DNA of 64,000 nucleotides from NCBI RefSeq assembly GCF_016598535.1, contig NZ_CP066779.1:4586053-4650052 (forward strand), in the 5' to 3' direction. Of this stretch, positions 23,795 to 32,983 are shown piece by piece (within the stretch, counting starts at the first letter, position 1; the number at the start of each line of letters is the position of its first letter). The notes beneath the pieces were generated by a model, which ran no database searches, was not told the DNA's origin, and worked only from the letters and a program-made list of their open reading frames with translations. A program made the translations under genes and the position numbers. Origin of the DNA: Rhodococcus sp. P-2. GTDB taxonomy: Bacteria; Actinomycetota; Actinomycetes; Mycobacteriales; Mycobacteriaceae.

Positions 23795-26704
23795 GTGTTC
23801 GCCAGCTGGGGAAGCATCGTCTATCGAGCCCGCTTCACCGTCATCGCTGTCATGGTGGCGGGGCTCCTCGGGCTCGCTGCGTACGGCCTGAGCCTGCAGG
23901 ATCATCTCAGCCAGAGCGGCTGGGACGATCCGGGGTCGGAATCGGTAGAGGCTGCAAAACTCGCTGACGGCACGTTCGGACGCAGCACGACGGGTGACGT
24001 TCTGGCGCTGTACACGGCGCCGGAGGGCAAAACCGTCGACGATCCCGAGTTCCAAGCGAAGGTCATCGACAATCTGCAGCGGCTCGTCGCCGACAACCCC
24101 GACCAGATCATGAAGATCAACGGCTCGTACTTCAAGGTCGACAACGGTCTCTCGGTGGCGGCCCTGGCGGACAAGACCAAGCAACACGCGGTCACCAGCA
24201 TCGCGATCGCCGGCGACAACGACACCGCGGTGTCCAACAACTTCCGCGACGTCGAGTCGCAGTTCTACATCGACGGCGTCGACGTGCAACTCGCCGGCCT
24301 GCAACCTGTCGCGAATTCACTCAACGACACGATGGCCAACGACATCAAGCGCATGGAAATGCTCGCGATTCCCGCTGTCGGTGTCCTGCTGTTCTTCGTC
24401 TTCGGTGGCGTCGTCGCCGCTGCCCTCCCGCTGATCGTCGGCGGTCTCACTGTCATCGGCGCCAACGGCATCATTCGACTGATCACCAACTTCACCGAGG
24501 TCAACGCGTTTGTTGCGCCAGTGGTTTCTCTGGTCGGCCTGGGTCTGGCGATCGACTACGGACTGTTCATCGTCAGCCGTTTCCGAGAAGAGATAGCCGA
24601 GGGGTACGACACCCCGACCGCAGTACGCCGAACGGTCATGACGGCGGGCAGAACGGTCATGTTCTCGGCGACCATGGTTGCCGTCAGCCTCGGCGGTCTG
24701 CTGTTGTTCCCGCAGGGCTTCCTCAAATCGGTGGCTTACGGCGCCATTGCTGCCGTCATGCTTGCCGCGATCTCGTCCACCACGATTCTTCCCGCGATTC
24801 TCGGCATTCTCGGTAAGCGGATCGACGCGCTGACCTTCAAGAAGCTGCGCCAGACCAAGACCAACGAGGAAATCGAGAACGGTTTCTGGGGCAAGCTCAC
24901 CCGCTGGGTCATGCAGCATCCGCTCAAGGTCGCGGTCCCGATCGTCGCGGCTCTCCTGCTGATGATCATTCCGCTGACGGGCATCAAGTTCGGCGGGATC
25001 AACGAGACGTACCTGCCCCCGGACAGCCCCACGCGTGTCGCGCAGGCGCAGTTCGACGAACTCTTCCCGGGCAATCGCACCGAGCCCGTTCGACTCGTCA
25101 TCGAGGGAGCCGACAACACCACTCTCGGGCAGATTTCCAAGACCGCAAACGCTGCGCCGGGTCTGGTCGAGAAGTTCACCCCGGAGGTTGCGACCAAGGA
25201 CGGTGTCAACGTCCTCAAAGCCGGTCTGACGGAGCGCAACGAGGCGCGTCCCACCATCGACTATCTGCGATCCGCGGATTGGCCCGAGGGCACAACTGTT
25301 CTCGTCGGCGGTACTCCGGCCATCGAGCAGGACAGCGTCGACGCGTTGCTCGACCGTCTGCCGCTGATGGTCGTGTCGGTCATCCTGCTGACGACGCTGC
25401 TGATGTTCTTGACGTTCGGTTCGCTCGTCCTACCCATCAAGGCCGCGTTGATGAGCGCGCTCGGACTGGGTTCGACACTCGGAATCTTGACCTGGATCTT
25501 CATCGACGGGCACGGTTCGGGTCTGCTGAACTTCACGCCGGGACCGATCATGTCTCCCGTCCTGGTGTTGATCATCGCTATCGTCTACGGCCTGTCGACC
25601 GACTACGAAGTGTTCCTGCTCTCTCGCATGGTCGAAGCGCGAGCGCAGGGCGCAAGTACTACCGAATCCATCCGAATCGGCACGGCACATACCGGCCGGA
25701 TCATCACCGCTGCCGCACTGATCCTGATCGTGGTCACCGGTGCATTCGGCCTGTCCGATCTGGTGATGATGAAGTACATCTCCTACGGCATGATCTCCGC
25801 GCTGATCATCGATGCCACGCTGATCCGAATGTTCCTGGTCCCGGCGACCATGAAACTGCTCGGGGACGACTGCTGGTGGGCTCCGGCCTGGATGAAGCGG
25901 ATCCAGCAGAAGATCGGGCTCGGTGAGCCGATTCTCGACAACGAGCTGGTACTCGCGAACGTCCCACAGATCGCGCCCGTCGGTGCGATCGCCGGACCGG
26001 GTCAGCCGCGCAAGATCGAAGCGGCCTCGCGCGTCATGCCGCCGCCTGCCCCGGCCGCACAGCCGGAAAGTGGACCTCGCGTTCCGGATCCCCTCACCGA
26101 GCCCATTCCGCTCAGCGAAATGGCGGTGAAGGCACCCACCACGGAGGCTCCCGCCGCAGAGAAGCCCGCACCGCGGCGCCGTCTCGATATCGGGAGTGCA
26201 GCCAGCGCCCCCCAGAACCTGATCGAGGCACCGGTGCCCAATCCCTCGTACCGGCCGCAACCGAACGCCAGCGACAAGCGCAGAAACCCCACGCCTGCGG
26301 CGCCGGCCGAGCGTCCCATCGAGAGCTGGTTGTCGGACCTGCGGGCTCGGGAACAGACTCCCCCGGCCTCACGGCCGCTACCGGTGGTTCGGACGCCTTC
26401 GCGTACAAACGGTTCGGCGGCAAATGGAGCTGTGACCAACGGTTCAAGTACCAACGGTTCGAGCGCTAACGGTGCGGGCCGGAACGGTGCTACCAACGGC
26501 TCGGCTACCAACGGCTCTACCCCGACCTCGGTGGAGGCGACCCCCCAGTCGCCGCCTCCACCGATCGCTCCGGAGCGTCGTCCCACCGAGCCCCGAGTCT
26601 CGGATGCCTCTGACGGCGACGACAACGCCACCGGCAGGCACCGACCTGACGACGCAGGCGCCATCAGTGTCAGCGAGCTCATCGCTCGCCAGAAGCGGAG
26701 CTGA
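23795..26704 (+). CDS. mmpL3: MmpL3-type trehalose monomycolate exporter (RND superfamily)
   Basis: The 969-residue MMPL protein has a GTG start and SD TAGGAG. It has two halves, each with one helix, a large periplasmic porter domain and five helices. Proton-relay Asp-Tyr pairs are present in both: 'GLAIDYGLFIVSRFREE' and 'GLSTDYEVFLLSRMVEA'. The last ~260 residues are cytoplasmic, Pro/Ala-rich, and contain Asn-Gly-Ser repeats (around residues 868-910) with Arg-rich motifs near the end. MmpL3 flips trehalose monomycolate across the inner membrane for mycolate layer assembly and is essential in mycobacteria. The trmB-NYN-mmpL3 neighbourhood supports this subgroup. It overlaps the convergent DUF2339 gene by 26 bases. 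Confidence 0.9.
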   Translation: MFASWGSIVYRARFTVIAVMVAGLLGLAAYGLSLQDHLSQSGWDDPGSESVEAAKLADGTFGRSTTGDVLALYTAPEGKTVDDPEFQAKVIDNLQRLVADNPDQIMKINGSYFKVDNGLSVAALADKTKQHAVTSIAIAGDNDTAVSNNFRDVESQFYIDGVDVQLAGLQPVANSLNDTMANDIKRMEMLAIPAVGVLLFFVFGGVVAAALPLIVGGLTVIGANGIIRLITNFTEVNAFVAPVVSLVGLGLAIDYGLFIVSRFREEIAEGYDTPTAVRRTVMTAGRTVMFSATMVAVSLGGLLLFPQGFLKSVAYGAIAAVMLAAISSTTILPAILGILGKRIDALTFKKLRQTKTNEEIENGFWGKLTRWVMQHPLKVAVPIVAALLLMIIPLTGIKFGGINETYLPPDSPTRVAQAQFDELFPGNRTEPVRLVIEGADNTTLGQISKTANAAPGLVEKFTPEVATKDGVNVLKAGLTERNEARPTIDYLRSADWPEGTTVLVGGTPAIEQDSVDALLDRLPLMVVSVILLTTLLMFLTFGSLVLPIKAALMSALGLGSTLGILTWIFIDGHGSGLLNFTPGPIMSPVLVLIIAIVYGLSTDYEVFLLSRMVEARAQGASTTESIRIGTAHTGRIITAAALILIVVTGAFGLSDLVMMKYISYGMISALIIDATLIRMFLVPATMKLLGDDCWWAPAWMKRIQQKIGLGEPILDNELVLANVPQIAPVGAIAGPGQPRKIEAASRVMPPPAPAAQPESGPRVPDPLTEPIPLSEMAVKAPTTEAPAAEKPAPRRRLDIGSAASAPQNLIEAPVPNPSYRPQPNASDKRRNPTPAAPAERPIESWLSDLRAREQTPPASRPLPVVRTPSRTNGSAANGAVTNGSSTNGSSANGAGRNGATNGSATNGSTPTSVEATPQSPPPPIAPERRPTEPRVSDASDGDDNATGRHRPDDAGAISVSELIARQKRS

Positions 26705-28535
26705 CCTGCTCCTGCTTGGCGAAGGCTCGTGCATAACGAGTCCCGACCAGCAGGAGCAGCAAGCCGACCACCAGGAAGGCAGCGCTGCGCACCAGCCCAC
26801 TGAGCGTGGCCAGGTCGAAGAGGAACAGCTTGGCCACTGCCGCGCTGGTGAGAGCAAGACCAGCTCCGAGCAAAACGCGAGCGTGCTGACGGTTGTTCAG
26901 GCCGAGCACCAGCGCTGACGTGGCGGCAAGCATCCAGACGATGGTGGCAACGCTGTGTCCGACAACGAATCCGGTTGCGCTGTCGAAAATTTCGACGCCT
27001 GATGAGACGAGCGCACACGTCACCGCGTAGAGGACACCGAACCCTGCGGCCGCCCATAGAACCGCCGCATTGGTATCGGCGACCAACTTCAGTCGGTGAA
27101 TCGCCCACACCAGCATCACCAGTGCGCCTATCGCCGTCAGGCTCGAGAGTGCCGTGATCGCACCGAGTTGCATGGATGCGGCACGGGCGGTCGTCAAAGC
27201 TTCCGGCGGAACCGTCGTGAGGTATCCGATCGATCCGATGGCCGCAAAGGCGGTTCCGAGAGCGAAGACGAAACGCGAACCCGCGTGGAGCGAGACGCCG
27301 AGGAAGATCATGCCGACGGTGAGGACCAACGGTACGACCAGAGATTCCGACGCCCCGGACAAGCAGCACAGCAACAATGCAAGAGCGCCGGTTGCGCCCA
27401 GTCCGAATCGCAGTTGCGTCGGCAAAGGCTTGGCCGCCGCTGCAGCGGAAAGAAGTAGTGCCGCAGCAATTCCGTACAGCACTGCGGATTCGGTGTTTCC
27501 GAGCACGGCCCCGACGCTCATCAGCGGAAGGGTCGAGACAACAAAGGTCGCGGTGGACCACGCCCCTGCAACACCGTCACGCGAAGGCGAACCCGTCCAC
27601 TGCAGGGCCATCGCGCAGCCGACTCCCACACCCGCAACCACGACGGCACTGATCACCAATTGCATTGAGCTGTTAACGGATTCGTTGAATATGGACTCCG
27701 ACGCTGTCGCTACGAGCAGTGCGAGAACCACCGGTACGGTGCGCGCCATTCCCAGGTACTTCCAGTCACGACCGAGCTGGGCGGAGAACGTCGCCGACTG
27801 GATCGCGAACAGGAAACCGATGAGGGTCAACGATATTCCCGACGTCAGTACTGGAGCCAGCACCGCTGCGCCCAGAACGATCATGAGCGCCAGTGACTCG
27901 GAATCCCATTTCACCGCCAGAGCAACGCCGGCCGCAGCAATTCCGAAGGCGATCACCACCGCGAGCGGCGTCGCCACCCAACCGTAGAGAACAGACGCCG
28001 CGACGACGTCGAGGTACATTCCCGCAAAACCGGTGGCAGCCAGAGCAATCGCCCCCACTTTGCCGCCGGGGCGTCCGTGGACCCGCACACCGGCAAACAC
28101 CAAGGCGCCGGAAAGGAGTGCGCCACCGAGTACCCGCAGCGGCGGTCCGAAGAATCCGGCCTGCGCGGCAAGTACCAGCAGCATCACGACGCCGATCAGG
28201 GTGACGGCAACACCGGCCGCGGCCAGGAGCCGACTGATGACGCCGTCGCGTTGCCACCAGGGCTGCCGAGGTGCAGCAACCGGATACGCCGGTGGCTGCC
28301 AGGTGGGCACGCTCTGCTGAGGACGGACCGGCTGCATCGGGTGCACCGGAACGACGGGAGCTGGAGCTACCGGTGCCGGAGCTACCGGCGCGGGCACGGC
28401 GGTCGAGGCCAGCTGAGCCTGCAGTATCGACAGGTTCTGACCCATGTGACGCAACTGTCGGCCGATGCTGTCGCACTCGGCAGACAGAGCTGTCACCAGT
28501 CGCGGATCGACAGCGGAAGAGCTCGGTGTGGTCAT
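26679..28535 (-). CDS. Large polytopic membrane protein, DUF2339
   Basis: A 618-residue protein. An N-terminal ~110 residues are cytoplasmic, with a short coiled-coil-like segment ('LSAECDSIGRQLRHMGQNLS') and a run of Ala/Pro/Val repeats ('PAPVAPAPVAPAPVVPVHP'). After these come about 16 tightly packed hydrophobic helices to the C-terminus, the pattern of DUF2339 proteins. The helices hold few charged residues and no known transport motif. It is convergent with mmpL3 and overlaps it by 26 bases. Function unknown; envelope maintenance is possible from the neighbourhood only. Confidence 0.75.
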   Translation of the reverse strand: MTTPSSSAVDPRLVTALSAECDSIGRQLRHMGQNLSILQAQLASTAVPAPVAPAPVAPAPVVPVHPMQPVRPQQSVPTWQPPAYPVAAPRQPWWQRDGVISRLLAAAGVAVTLIGVVMLLVLAAQAGFFGPPLRVLGGALLSGALVFAGVRVHGRPGGKVGAIALAATGFAGMYLDVVAASVLYGWVATPLAVVIAFGIAAAGVALAVKWDSESLALMIVLGAAVLAPVLTSGISLTLIGFLFAIQSATFSAQLGRDWKYLGMARTVPVVLALLVATASESIFNESVNSSMQLVISAVVVAGVGVGCAMALQWTGSPSRDGVAGAWSTATFVVSTLPLMSVGAVLGNTESAVLYGIAAALLLSAAAAAKPLPTQLRFGLGATGALALLLCCLSGASESLVVPLVLTVGMIFLGVSLHAGSRFVFALGTAFAAIGSIGYLTTVPPEALTTARAASMQLGAITALSSLTAIGALVMLVWAIHRLKLVADTNAAVLWAAAGFGVLYAVTCALVSSGVEIFDSATGFVVGHSVATIVWMLAATSALVLGLNNRQHARVLLGAGLALTSAAVAKLFLFDLATLSGLVRSAAFLVVGLLLLLVGTRYARAFAKQEQVSSASGER

Positions 28536-28617
28536 GGATACGAGCTTGCTGCCTGGCCGAACCGATCAGATGAGTAGTACTACTCGATCAGCGTGGGGGC
28601 TTCTCGTATCCGACGCG

Positions 28618-29190
28618 CTATCGCCGAGGCGCTGCGTTCCGCAATCGTTCGGAGAGCAGCCGACCCGAGGTGTGAAGCGGAGCGGGATCCTGACGCGCGC
28701 GAGCGAGCACAAGCGCGCCCTCGAGTGCGGACAGAGCGAGAATTGCCTCCGACTCTGCGTCTTCGGGGGACCAGCCGTCTGCTTCGAGCCGCTGGGCCAG
28801 CAGTGCGAGCCACGAGTTGTATCCGTCCGCGCAAGCCCCACGGATGACCTCGGATTCGGTTGCGGCGTCGAGTGTTGCCGTGGCCAGTGCGCATCCGCGC
28901 TCGTAGTCCGAATCCGACAACCGAGCAGCCAGTGCTGCGGCGAAGGCTGAGATCGCGGTGGCCGCATCGGGTGAGCTCTCCAGCAGATGTCGGATGAAAG
29001 CGGCCATTGCCTCGCCGCGTCGCCTCAGAGCCTCGCCTGCGAGTTCTTCCTTGCCGCCGGGAAAGTGAAAGTACAAGGAACCCTTGGTAGTCGCGCTCGC
29101 CGAGAGTACTTCCGACACACCCGTTCCCGCGTAGCCCTTCCGCTGCAACAAGTCAGCGGCGGCATCGACCAACAAATCCCTTGTAGACAT
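28618..29190 (-). CDS. TetR-family regulator
   Basis: A 190-residue TetR/AcrR protein. HTH: 'RDLLVDAAADLLQRKGYAG' then 'GVSEVLSASATTKGSLYFHF'. The C-terminal domain resembles the TetR_C_LmrA/YxaF type ('GCALATATLDAATESEVIRGAC'). The start is ATG 29190, giving the normal N-terminus MSTRDLLVDAA; the long upstream frame has no family sequence. It is divergent from the cupin gene. Two operator-like palindromes sit between them (29200-29213 and 29264-29277), so control of itself and the cupin-MaoC pair is likely. Confidence 0.88.
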   Translation of the reverse strand: MSTRDLLVDAAADLLQRKGYAGTGVSEVLSASATTKGSLYFHFPGGKEELAGEALRRRGEAMAAFIRHLLESSPDAATAISAFAAALAARLSDSDYERGCALATATLDAATESEVIRGACADGYNSWLALLAQRLEADGWSPEDAESEAILALSALEGALVLARARQDPAPLHTSGRLLSERLRNAAPRR

Positions 29191-29199
29191 AAGCCAAAT

Positions 29200-29277
29200 A
29201 TACCGATCAGTACACGTATGGACAACACTTGAAGTGCAGAAATCACCAAAACCTTGCATCGCTAGACCGATTGGTAC
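29200..29277. promoter_or_regulatory. Pair of TetR operator-like palindromes
   Basis: ATACCGATCAGTAC (29200-29213) and AGACCGATTGGTAC (29264-29277) share the frame accgatYRgtac and are imperfect palindromes (GTAC..GGTAT when read in reverse). They flank the divergent promoter region between the TetR gene (start 29190) and the cupin gene (start 29343), 64 bases apart. Confidence 0.6.
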
Positions 29278-29342
29278 ATGATTCGGGAATCGACAAACCG
29301 GAGCGCGGCCAACGACGCTCACGACGACAAAGGACCGAATCG

Positions 29343-29870
29343 ATGTCCCTGAATTCCACAAACCACACCACGACGACCGTCCTCGGACCGGACGAAGACC
29401 TCGCCGGGACCCTCGCGGCCACCGGCGTCCGGATGATGGTCCGAAGCAAACAAACCGAGGGAGGATTCTCGCTTGTGCAGCACCGCATCGCCGCGCATTC
29501 GATGACGTCACCGGTCCATCGCCACAGCCGGGAAGACGAGTACACGGTGGTTCAAAGTGGCCGCGTGGCAGCGATGGTCGGAGACGAGATCGTCTACGCG
29601 GAGGCCGGCGCCATGATCTTCAAACCGCGTGGCCAGTGGCATGCCGTGTGGAATCCCGACGACGTTCCAGCCCGGATTCTCGAAATCATCACGCCTGGAG
29701 GGATGGAAGGCCTGTTCGAACTGATGCCGAAGTTACTGGCCGAAGCAGGTTCCGCCGCGGAAACGGTTGCAGCGCGGGTAGAAGCCGACTTCGGGATCGA
29801 ATTCGATCTCGTTGCCACCGCCGAGATCGCACAGACACACGGTGTGGGATTCGGCATCGAAAGTCACTGA
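29343..29870 (+). CDS. Cupin-domain protein
   Basis: A 175-residue protein with one cupin barrel. Motif 1 is 'SPVHRHSREDEYTVVQSGR', with three His/Glu metal ligands plus Tyr. Motif 2 is 'AGAMIFKPRGQWHAVWN', with the fourth-ligand His. The tail is helical ('GGMEGLFELMPKLLAEAG'), as in small quercetinase-like or 'cupin_2' proteins. Start ATG 29343 is selected over the longer frame from 29229, whose N-terminus is low quality. It probably binds a metal and acts on a small substrate; the substrate is unknown. It is co-oriented with the MaoC-like gene 34 bases downstream and divergent from a TetR repressor. Confidence 0.85.
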   Translation: MSLNSTNHTTTTVLGPDEDLAGTLAATGVRMMVRSKQTEGGFSLVQHRIAAHSMTSPVHRHSREDEYTVVQSGRVAAMVGDEIVYAEAGAMIFKPRGQWHAVWNPDDVPARILEIITPGGMEGLFELMPKLLAEAGSAAETVAARVEADFGIEFDLVATAEIAQTHGVGFGIESH

Positions 29871-29904
29871 CCTCTGTCAGCACCTACCGATCAAAGGAAG
29901 ATTC

Positions 29905-30357
29905 ATGCTTGTACTCACCGGAGCAGAAGACCTCAGTGCCAACCTGAACCAAGAGTTGGGCGTCAGCGACTGGCACGAGGTCACACAGGAGTCCATCGAC
30001 GAGTTCGCCCGCGTCACGGGCGACGATCAGTGGATTCACGTCGACGTGGATCGCGCGAAGGAGTCACCGTTCGGCGGAACGATCGCGCACGGCAACTACA
30101 CACTGTCGCTGGGACCCAAGTTCTCCTATGCGATGTTCTCGCTCGAAGGTTTTGCGTTTGCTCTCAACTGCGGATTCGACAAAGTCAGGTTGCCTGCCCC
30201 GCTACCGGTGGGCTCTCGTGTCCGCATGCGTGCGACGTTGAGCAAAGTCGAACCGATCAATGGCGGTGTCCAGATCACGGTGACGCAGACATTCGAACGA
30301 GAACACGGCGACAAACCTGTGTGCGTCGCCGAGATGTTGACCCGCGCCTATCACTGA
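29905..30357 (+). CDS. MaoC-like (R)-enoyl-CoA hydratase/dehydratase
   Basis: The 150-residue single hot-dog-fold protein has the hydratase-2 motif: 'VTGDDQWIHVDVDRAKESPFGGTIAHGNYTLSL', in which the catalytic Asp and His of the D-x4-H motif are in 'DDQWIHVD'. The fold is complete without a second domain, so it should act as a homodimer. It hydrates a 2-enoyl-CoA. An SD (AAAGGAAG) precedes the ATG. It follows the cupin gene and probably shares its TetR-controlled promoter. Substrate chain length unknown. Confidence 0.9.
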   Translation: MLVLTGAEDLSANLNQELGVSDWHEVTQESIDEFARVTGDDQWIHVDVDRAKESPFGGTIAHGNYTLSLGPKFSYAMFSLEGFAFALNCGFDKVRLPAPLPVGSRVRMRATLSKVEPINGGVQITVTQTFEREHGDKPVCVAEMLTRAYH

Positions 30358-30361
30358 AAGG

Positions 30362-31081
30362 TCAGGAGCCGAACATCCTTCGGATCGTGGTACCGAAGGG
30401 ATGCTTTGCTGTGACACTGCCGAATCGCACCTTGCCGTGTACCACCAGGTGCAGCGGGCCCATCTGCGGGCCGGAACGAACCTTGTTCGACGCGCTTCCT
30501 CCGACTGCCTCGACACCGTTCATGTCCACTGTCGCCTCTTCGGGAACGATCAGCGAAATCGAACTGGCGTAGTCGTCGATCGAGATGTTCACGACCTGCG
30601 TCTGCATCACCGCGCGCGTGAAATCGATAGTCACACTGGACATTCTGGTGTCGACCACGACGGCTGGCGGAACGATCCATGCTCCGTTCCGTGTCACCGT
30701 CGCCATTCGTCCACGGATCACGGCAGCGTTGGCGGCTCCGTAAGTACCGACAACCGGAGCTCCGACGGGAGCGCGGTAAGGCGGGCTCGGGTGAACCGGC
30801 GGCGGCTGGGGTTGGTACGTCGGCGCCGGATACGGCTGGCCTTGGTACATCGGCTGACCCGCATTCGGATACGCGGGTGGGTCGTAGTCGGAGATCAGCG
30901 TGATGCCCGGTAGATCGGCGAGAACCGAGTTGAGCTCACCTCGCGTCTTTGCGGCCAAGGCAGTGTCCATGCGCTCGGTGAACTCACCGAGCGAGAGCAT
31001 TCCTTGACCGACGGCTTTCTGCAGCAGCTCGCCGACGTGCTCTCGTTCGGCATCGGATACGCGTAGATTCCTGGCCTCCAT
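30362..31081 (-). CDS. DUF1707 protein with LiaF-like C-terminal domain
   Basis: A 239-residue soluble protein. The N-terminal DUF1707 domain ('NLRVSDAEREHVGELLQKAVGQGML' and 'GEFTERMDTALAAKTRGELNSVLADLPG', parts LRVSDAEREHV and LSLGEFTERMDTA) occurs in many actinobacterial regulators. It is followed by a Pro/Tyr/Gln-rich linker (~residues 70-115) and a beta-strand C-terminal part ('MSSVTIDFTRAVMQTQVVNISID') resembling the LiaF cell-wall-response domain. It has no membrane helix. It is downstream of a MacS-like kinase and LuxR regulator on the same strand, which fits an envelope-stress role. Confidence 0.8.
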   Translation of the reverse strand: MEARNLRVSDAEREHVGELLQKAVGQGMLSLGEFTERMDTALAAKTRGELNSVLADLPGITLISDYDPPAYPNAGQPMYQGQPYPAPTYQPQPPPVHPSPPYRAPVGAPVVGTYGAANAAVIRGRMATVTRNGAWIVPPAVVVDTRMSSVTIDFTRAVMQTQVVNISIDDYASSISLIVPEEATVDMNGVEAVGGSASNKVRSGPQMGPLHLVVHGKVRFGSVTAKHPFGTTIRRMFGS

Positions 31082-31098
31082 GATTTCCAGGATAAACG

Positions 31099-31773
31099 TT
31101 ATTCGAGACCTTGTTCTATTGCGTATCGCGTGAGCTCGACGCGATTGGCCAACTGAAGCTTCCGAAGCGTTGCCTGCACGTGGTTCTCGACGGTCCGGTG
31201 GCTGAGCGAGAGCCTCGTGGCGATCTGTTTCGCGCTCAGCCCCTTGGCGACAAGGCGGAGCACTTCGGTCTCACGGTCGGTGAGCCGAGGCAGCTCTGGT
31301 GCGCGATCGTCGGCCGGTGCCGTCGACATCCGGCGGTACTCGCCGAGCACCAATCCGGCGAGGCCGGGTGTGAAGACGGCTTGTCCGTCGAAAGTCGCAC
31401 GCACGGCCTCGAGCAGTTCCGCCACCGAAGCACTCTTGACCAGGTAACCCGACGCTCCGGCTTTGACCGCGTCGAGGACGTCGTCACGCTCGGCGGACGC
31501 CGAAAGCACCAGGACCTTGCTTTTCGGCGAAACCTCGAGCACTGCGATGGTGGCGTCGGCACCGTTTCCGTCCGGCAGGTTCATGTCCATCAGAACCACG
31601 GCCGGTTGCACGGCGGCGGCTCGGCGGCGTGCGCTCTCGACACCCTCCGCCGTGGCGCTCACGGTGAAGCCTGCGGCCTCGAGGTCCCGGGAGACGCCGT
31701 CGCGCCACATCGGGTGATCGTCGACGACCATCACCGTCACCGGATTCTCGCTCTGTTCGTCAGTCACGCTCAC
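31099..31773 (-). CDS. NarL/LuxR-family response regulator
   Basis: The 224-residue protein has a receiver domain (phospho-Asp in 'AVVLMDMNLPDGNGAD', Lys in 'GYLVKSASV') and a C-terminal LuxR HTH ('LTDRETEVLRLVAKGLSAKQIATRLSLSHRTVENHV', parts DRETEVLRLVAKGLS and LSHRTVENHV). The GTG start overlaps the upstream kinase gene by 14 bases, so the two form a two-component pair. Targets are unknown; the DUF1707 gene 17 bases downstream is probably in the same operon. Confidence 0.93.
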   Translation of the reverse strand: MSVTDEQSENPVTVMVVDDHPMWRDGVSRDLEAAGFTVSATAEGVESARRRAAAVQPAVVLMDMNLPDGNGADATIAVLEVSPKSKVLVLSASAERDDVLDAVKAGASGYLVKSASVAELLEAVRATFDGQAVFTPGLAGLVLGEYRRMSTAPADDRAPELPRLTDRETEVLRLVAKGLSAKQIATRLSLSHRTVENHVQATLRKLQLANRVELTRYAIEQGLE

Positions 31774-32983
31774 TCTTCCCCTTCGGAACGTTGATCTCCC
31801 ATTCGGTGCCCTCCCCCGGCCCGGTTTGCAGGACCGCCGTTCCGCCGAGCGCCTGCACTCGACCGAGAATGGACTTCGATACTCCCATGCGGCCTTCGGC
31901 CTCGGCCTGTGCCAAGCGGCCTTCGGGAATTCCGACGCCGTCGTCGCGGACGCTGACGATCACCTCGTCCGGCAGATCTTCGAGCAACACGTATGCCTTC
32001 GCCGCGGGCCCCGCGTGGAGCCCGACGTTGGACAGAGCGTTGTCGACGATGGCAGCAAGTTCGATGGCGCGATCGCGCTCGATCACGACCGGGTGCGCGG
32101 GCGTCGACACCGACACCGACGTGCTGGCCTGTGTGGTCAACAACGGACACACATCCACTGTCTGCCCGCCGACGTCTGCCGCGGCACCCGAAACCTGCTC
32201 GGAGATCAGCATTCTCAATGCGACCTCCTGCTCTCCCGCCAGAGCTGCCAGTTCCGCTGCCTCGCCGCCGAGTGCCGCTCCGCGTCGGCGCACCATCGCC
32301 AGGACCTGCAGGACGCCGTCGTGTACTTCGCGTGCCAAGCGTTCACGCTCTTCCGTTGCCGCTGCCAGACGTACGGCTTGTTCGAGTTGCCGGTGCGAGC
32401 GCCGAGCGGTGGTGGTGGCCAAGCCCAACGCCAGACCAACCGATACGAGAACGGGAGCCGTCGCATCGCGCCAGAGATCCAGGTTGACCTGATCGCGGAT
32501 GATCGCGCTGGCCGCCGAAATGACAACTCCGGACGCCATGCCGAGCCACGGCCCGCCGAGAATTGCCGCGGAGATGACGGCGTTGGTAGCCCACAGCGTG
32601 GTGGGGAGCGTCTGGTGATTCTGATACCACTCGTGGTCGGAGACCAGCCTCGTCGACGCCATCAGCAAGATGACGACCACCTGATCGGCGATCACCACCT
32701 GGTACCGCGGCAGCGTCTTCCCGAACACGGCACCGGAGGTCCCGAGCAGCAGTGCCGACACCCCGGACCACACGGCCATCAGAGCGATGAAGAACCAGCT
32801 GAGCCGAGAGTTGGTGTAGTCGGAGGCCGAAGCGAACTGGTAACTGATCGCGTACACCAGCGTGACGAGGCGAAACGCCTGCGCCGCCCGCCACAGCGGG
32901 GCATCCGGGTCGGTGTCGACGCCCGACGCCTCGCGAACGGTCGGCTGGTAGTGCAGCCGGCGACGGCGCGTGGGCTCAGTCAT
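31760..32983 (-). CDS. MacS-type sensor histidine kinase
   Basis: A 407-residue kinase. About five membrane helices (residues ~35-190) precede a HisKA_3 dimerisation domain ('ERERLAREVHDGVLQVLAMV', phospho-His in EVHDG) and an HATPase ('VIVSVRDDGVGIP' N/G1 box, 'GMGVSKSIL'-like G2). This is the layout of MacS-family kinases in mycobacteria and corynebacteria. It pairs with the LuxR regulator that overlaps its 3' end. The AI-2E gene overlaps its 5' end by 8 bases, so the three or four genes may share one transcript. The signal is unknown; neighbours suggest envelope state. Confidence 0.9.
   Translation of the reverse strand: MTEPTRRRRLHYQPTVREASGVDTDPDAPLWRAAQAFRLVTLVYAISYQFASASDYTNSRLSWFFIALMAVWSGVSALLLGTSGAVFGKTLPRYQVVIADQVVVILLMASTRLVSDHEWYQNHQTLPTTLWATNAVISAAILGGPWLGMASGVVISAASAIIRDQVNLDLWRDATAPVLVSVGLALGLATTTARRSHRQLEQAVRLAAATEERERLAREVHDGVLQVLAMVRRRGAALGGEAAELAALAGEQEVALRMLISEQVSGAAADVGGQTVDVCPLLTTQASTSVSVSTPAHPVVIERDRAIELAAIVDNALSNVGLHAGPAAKAYVLLEDLPDEVIVSVRDDGVGIPEGRLAQAEAEGRMGVSKSILGRVQALGGTAVLQTGPGEGTEWEINVPKGKSERD

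Noticed and set aside
26398-26520. Minisatellite or mobile repeat
   Set aside because: It is in-frame, degenerate coding repeat in the mmpL3 tail, not an independent element.
26002-27561. 519-codon minus-strand frame spanning the mmpL3 tail and DUF2339 region
   Set aside because: Shadow of low-complexity coding DNA; the Leu/Val/Glu-Pro repeats mirror the mmpL3 NG-S repeats.
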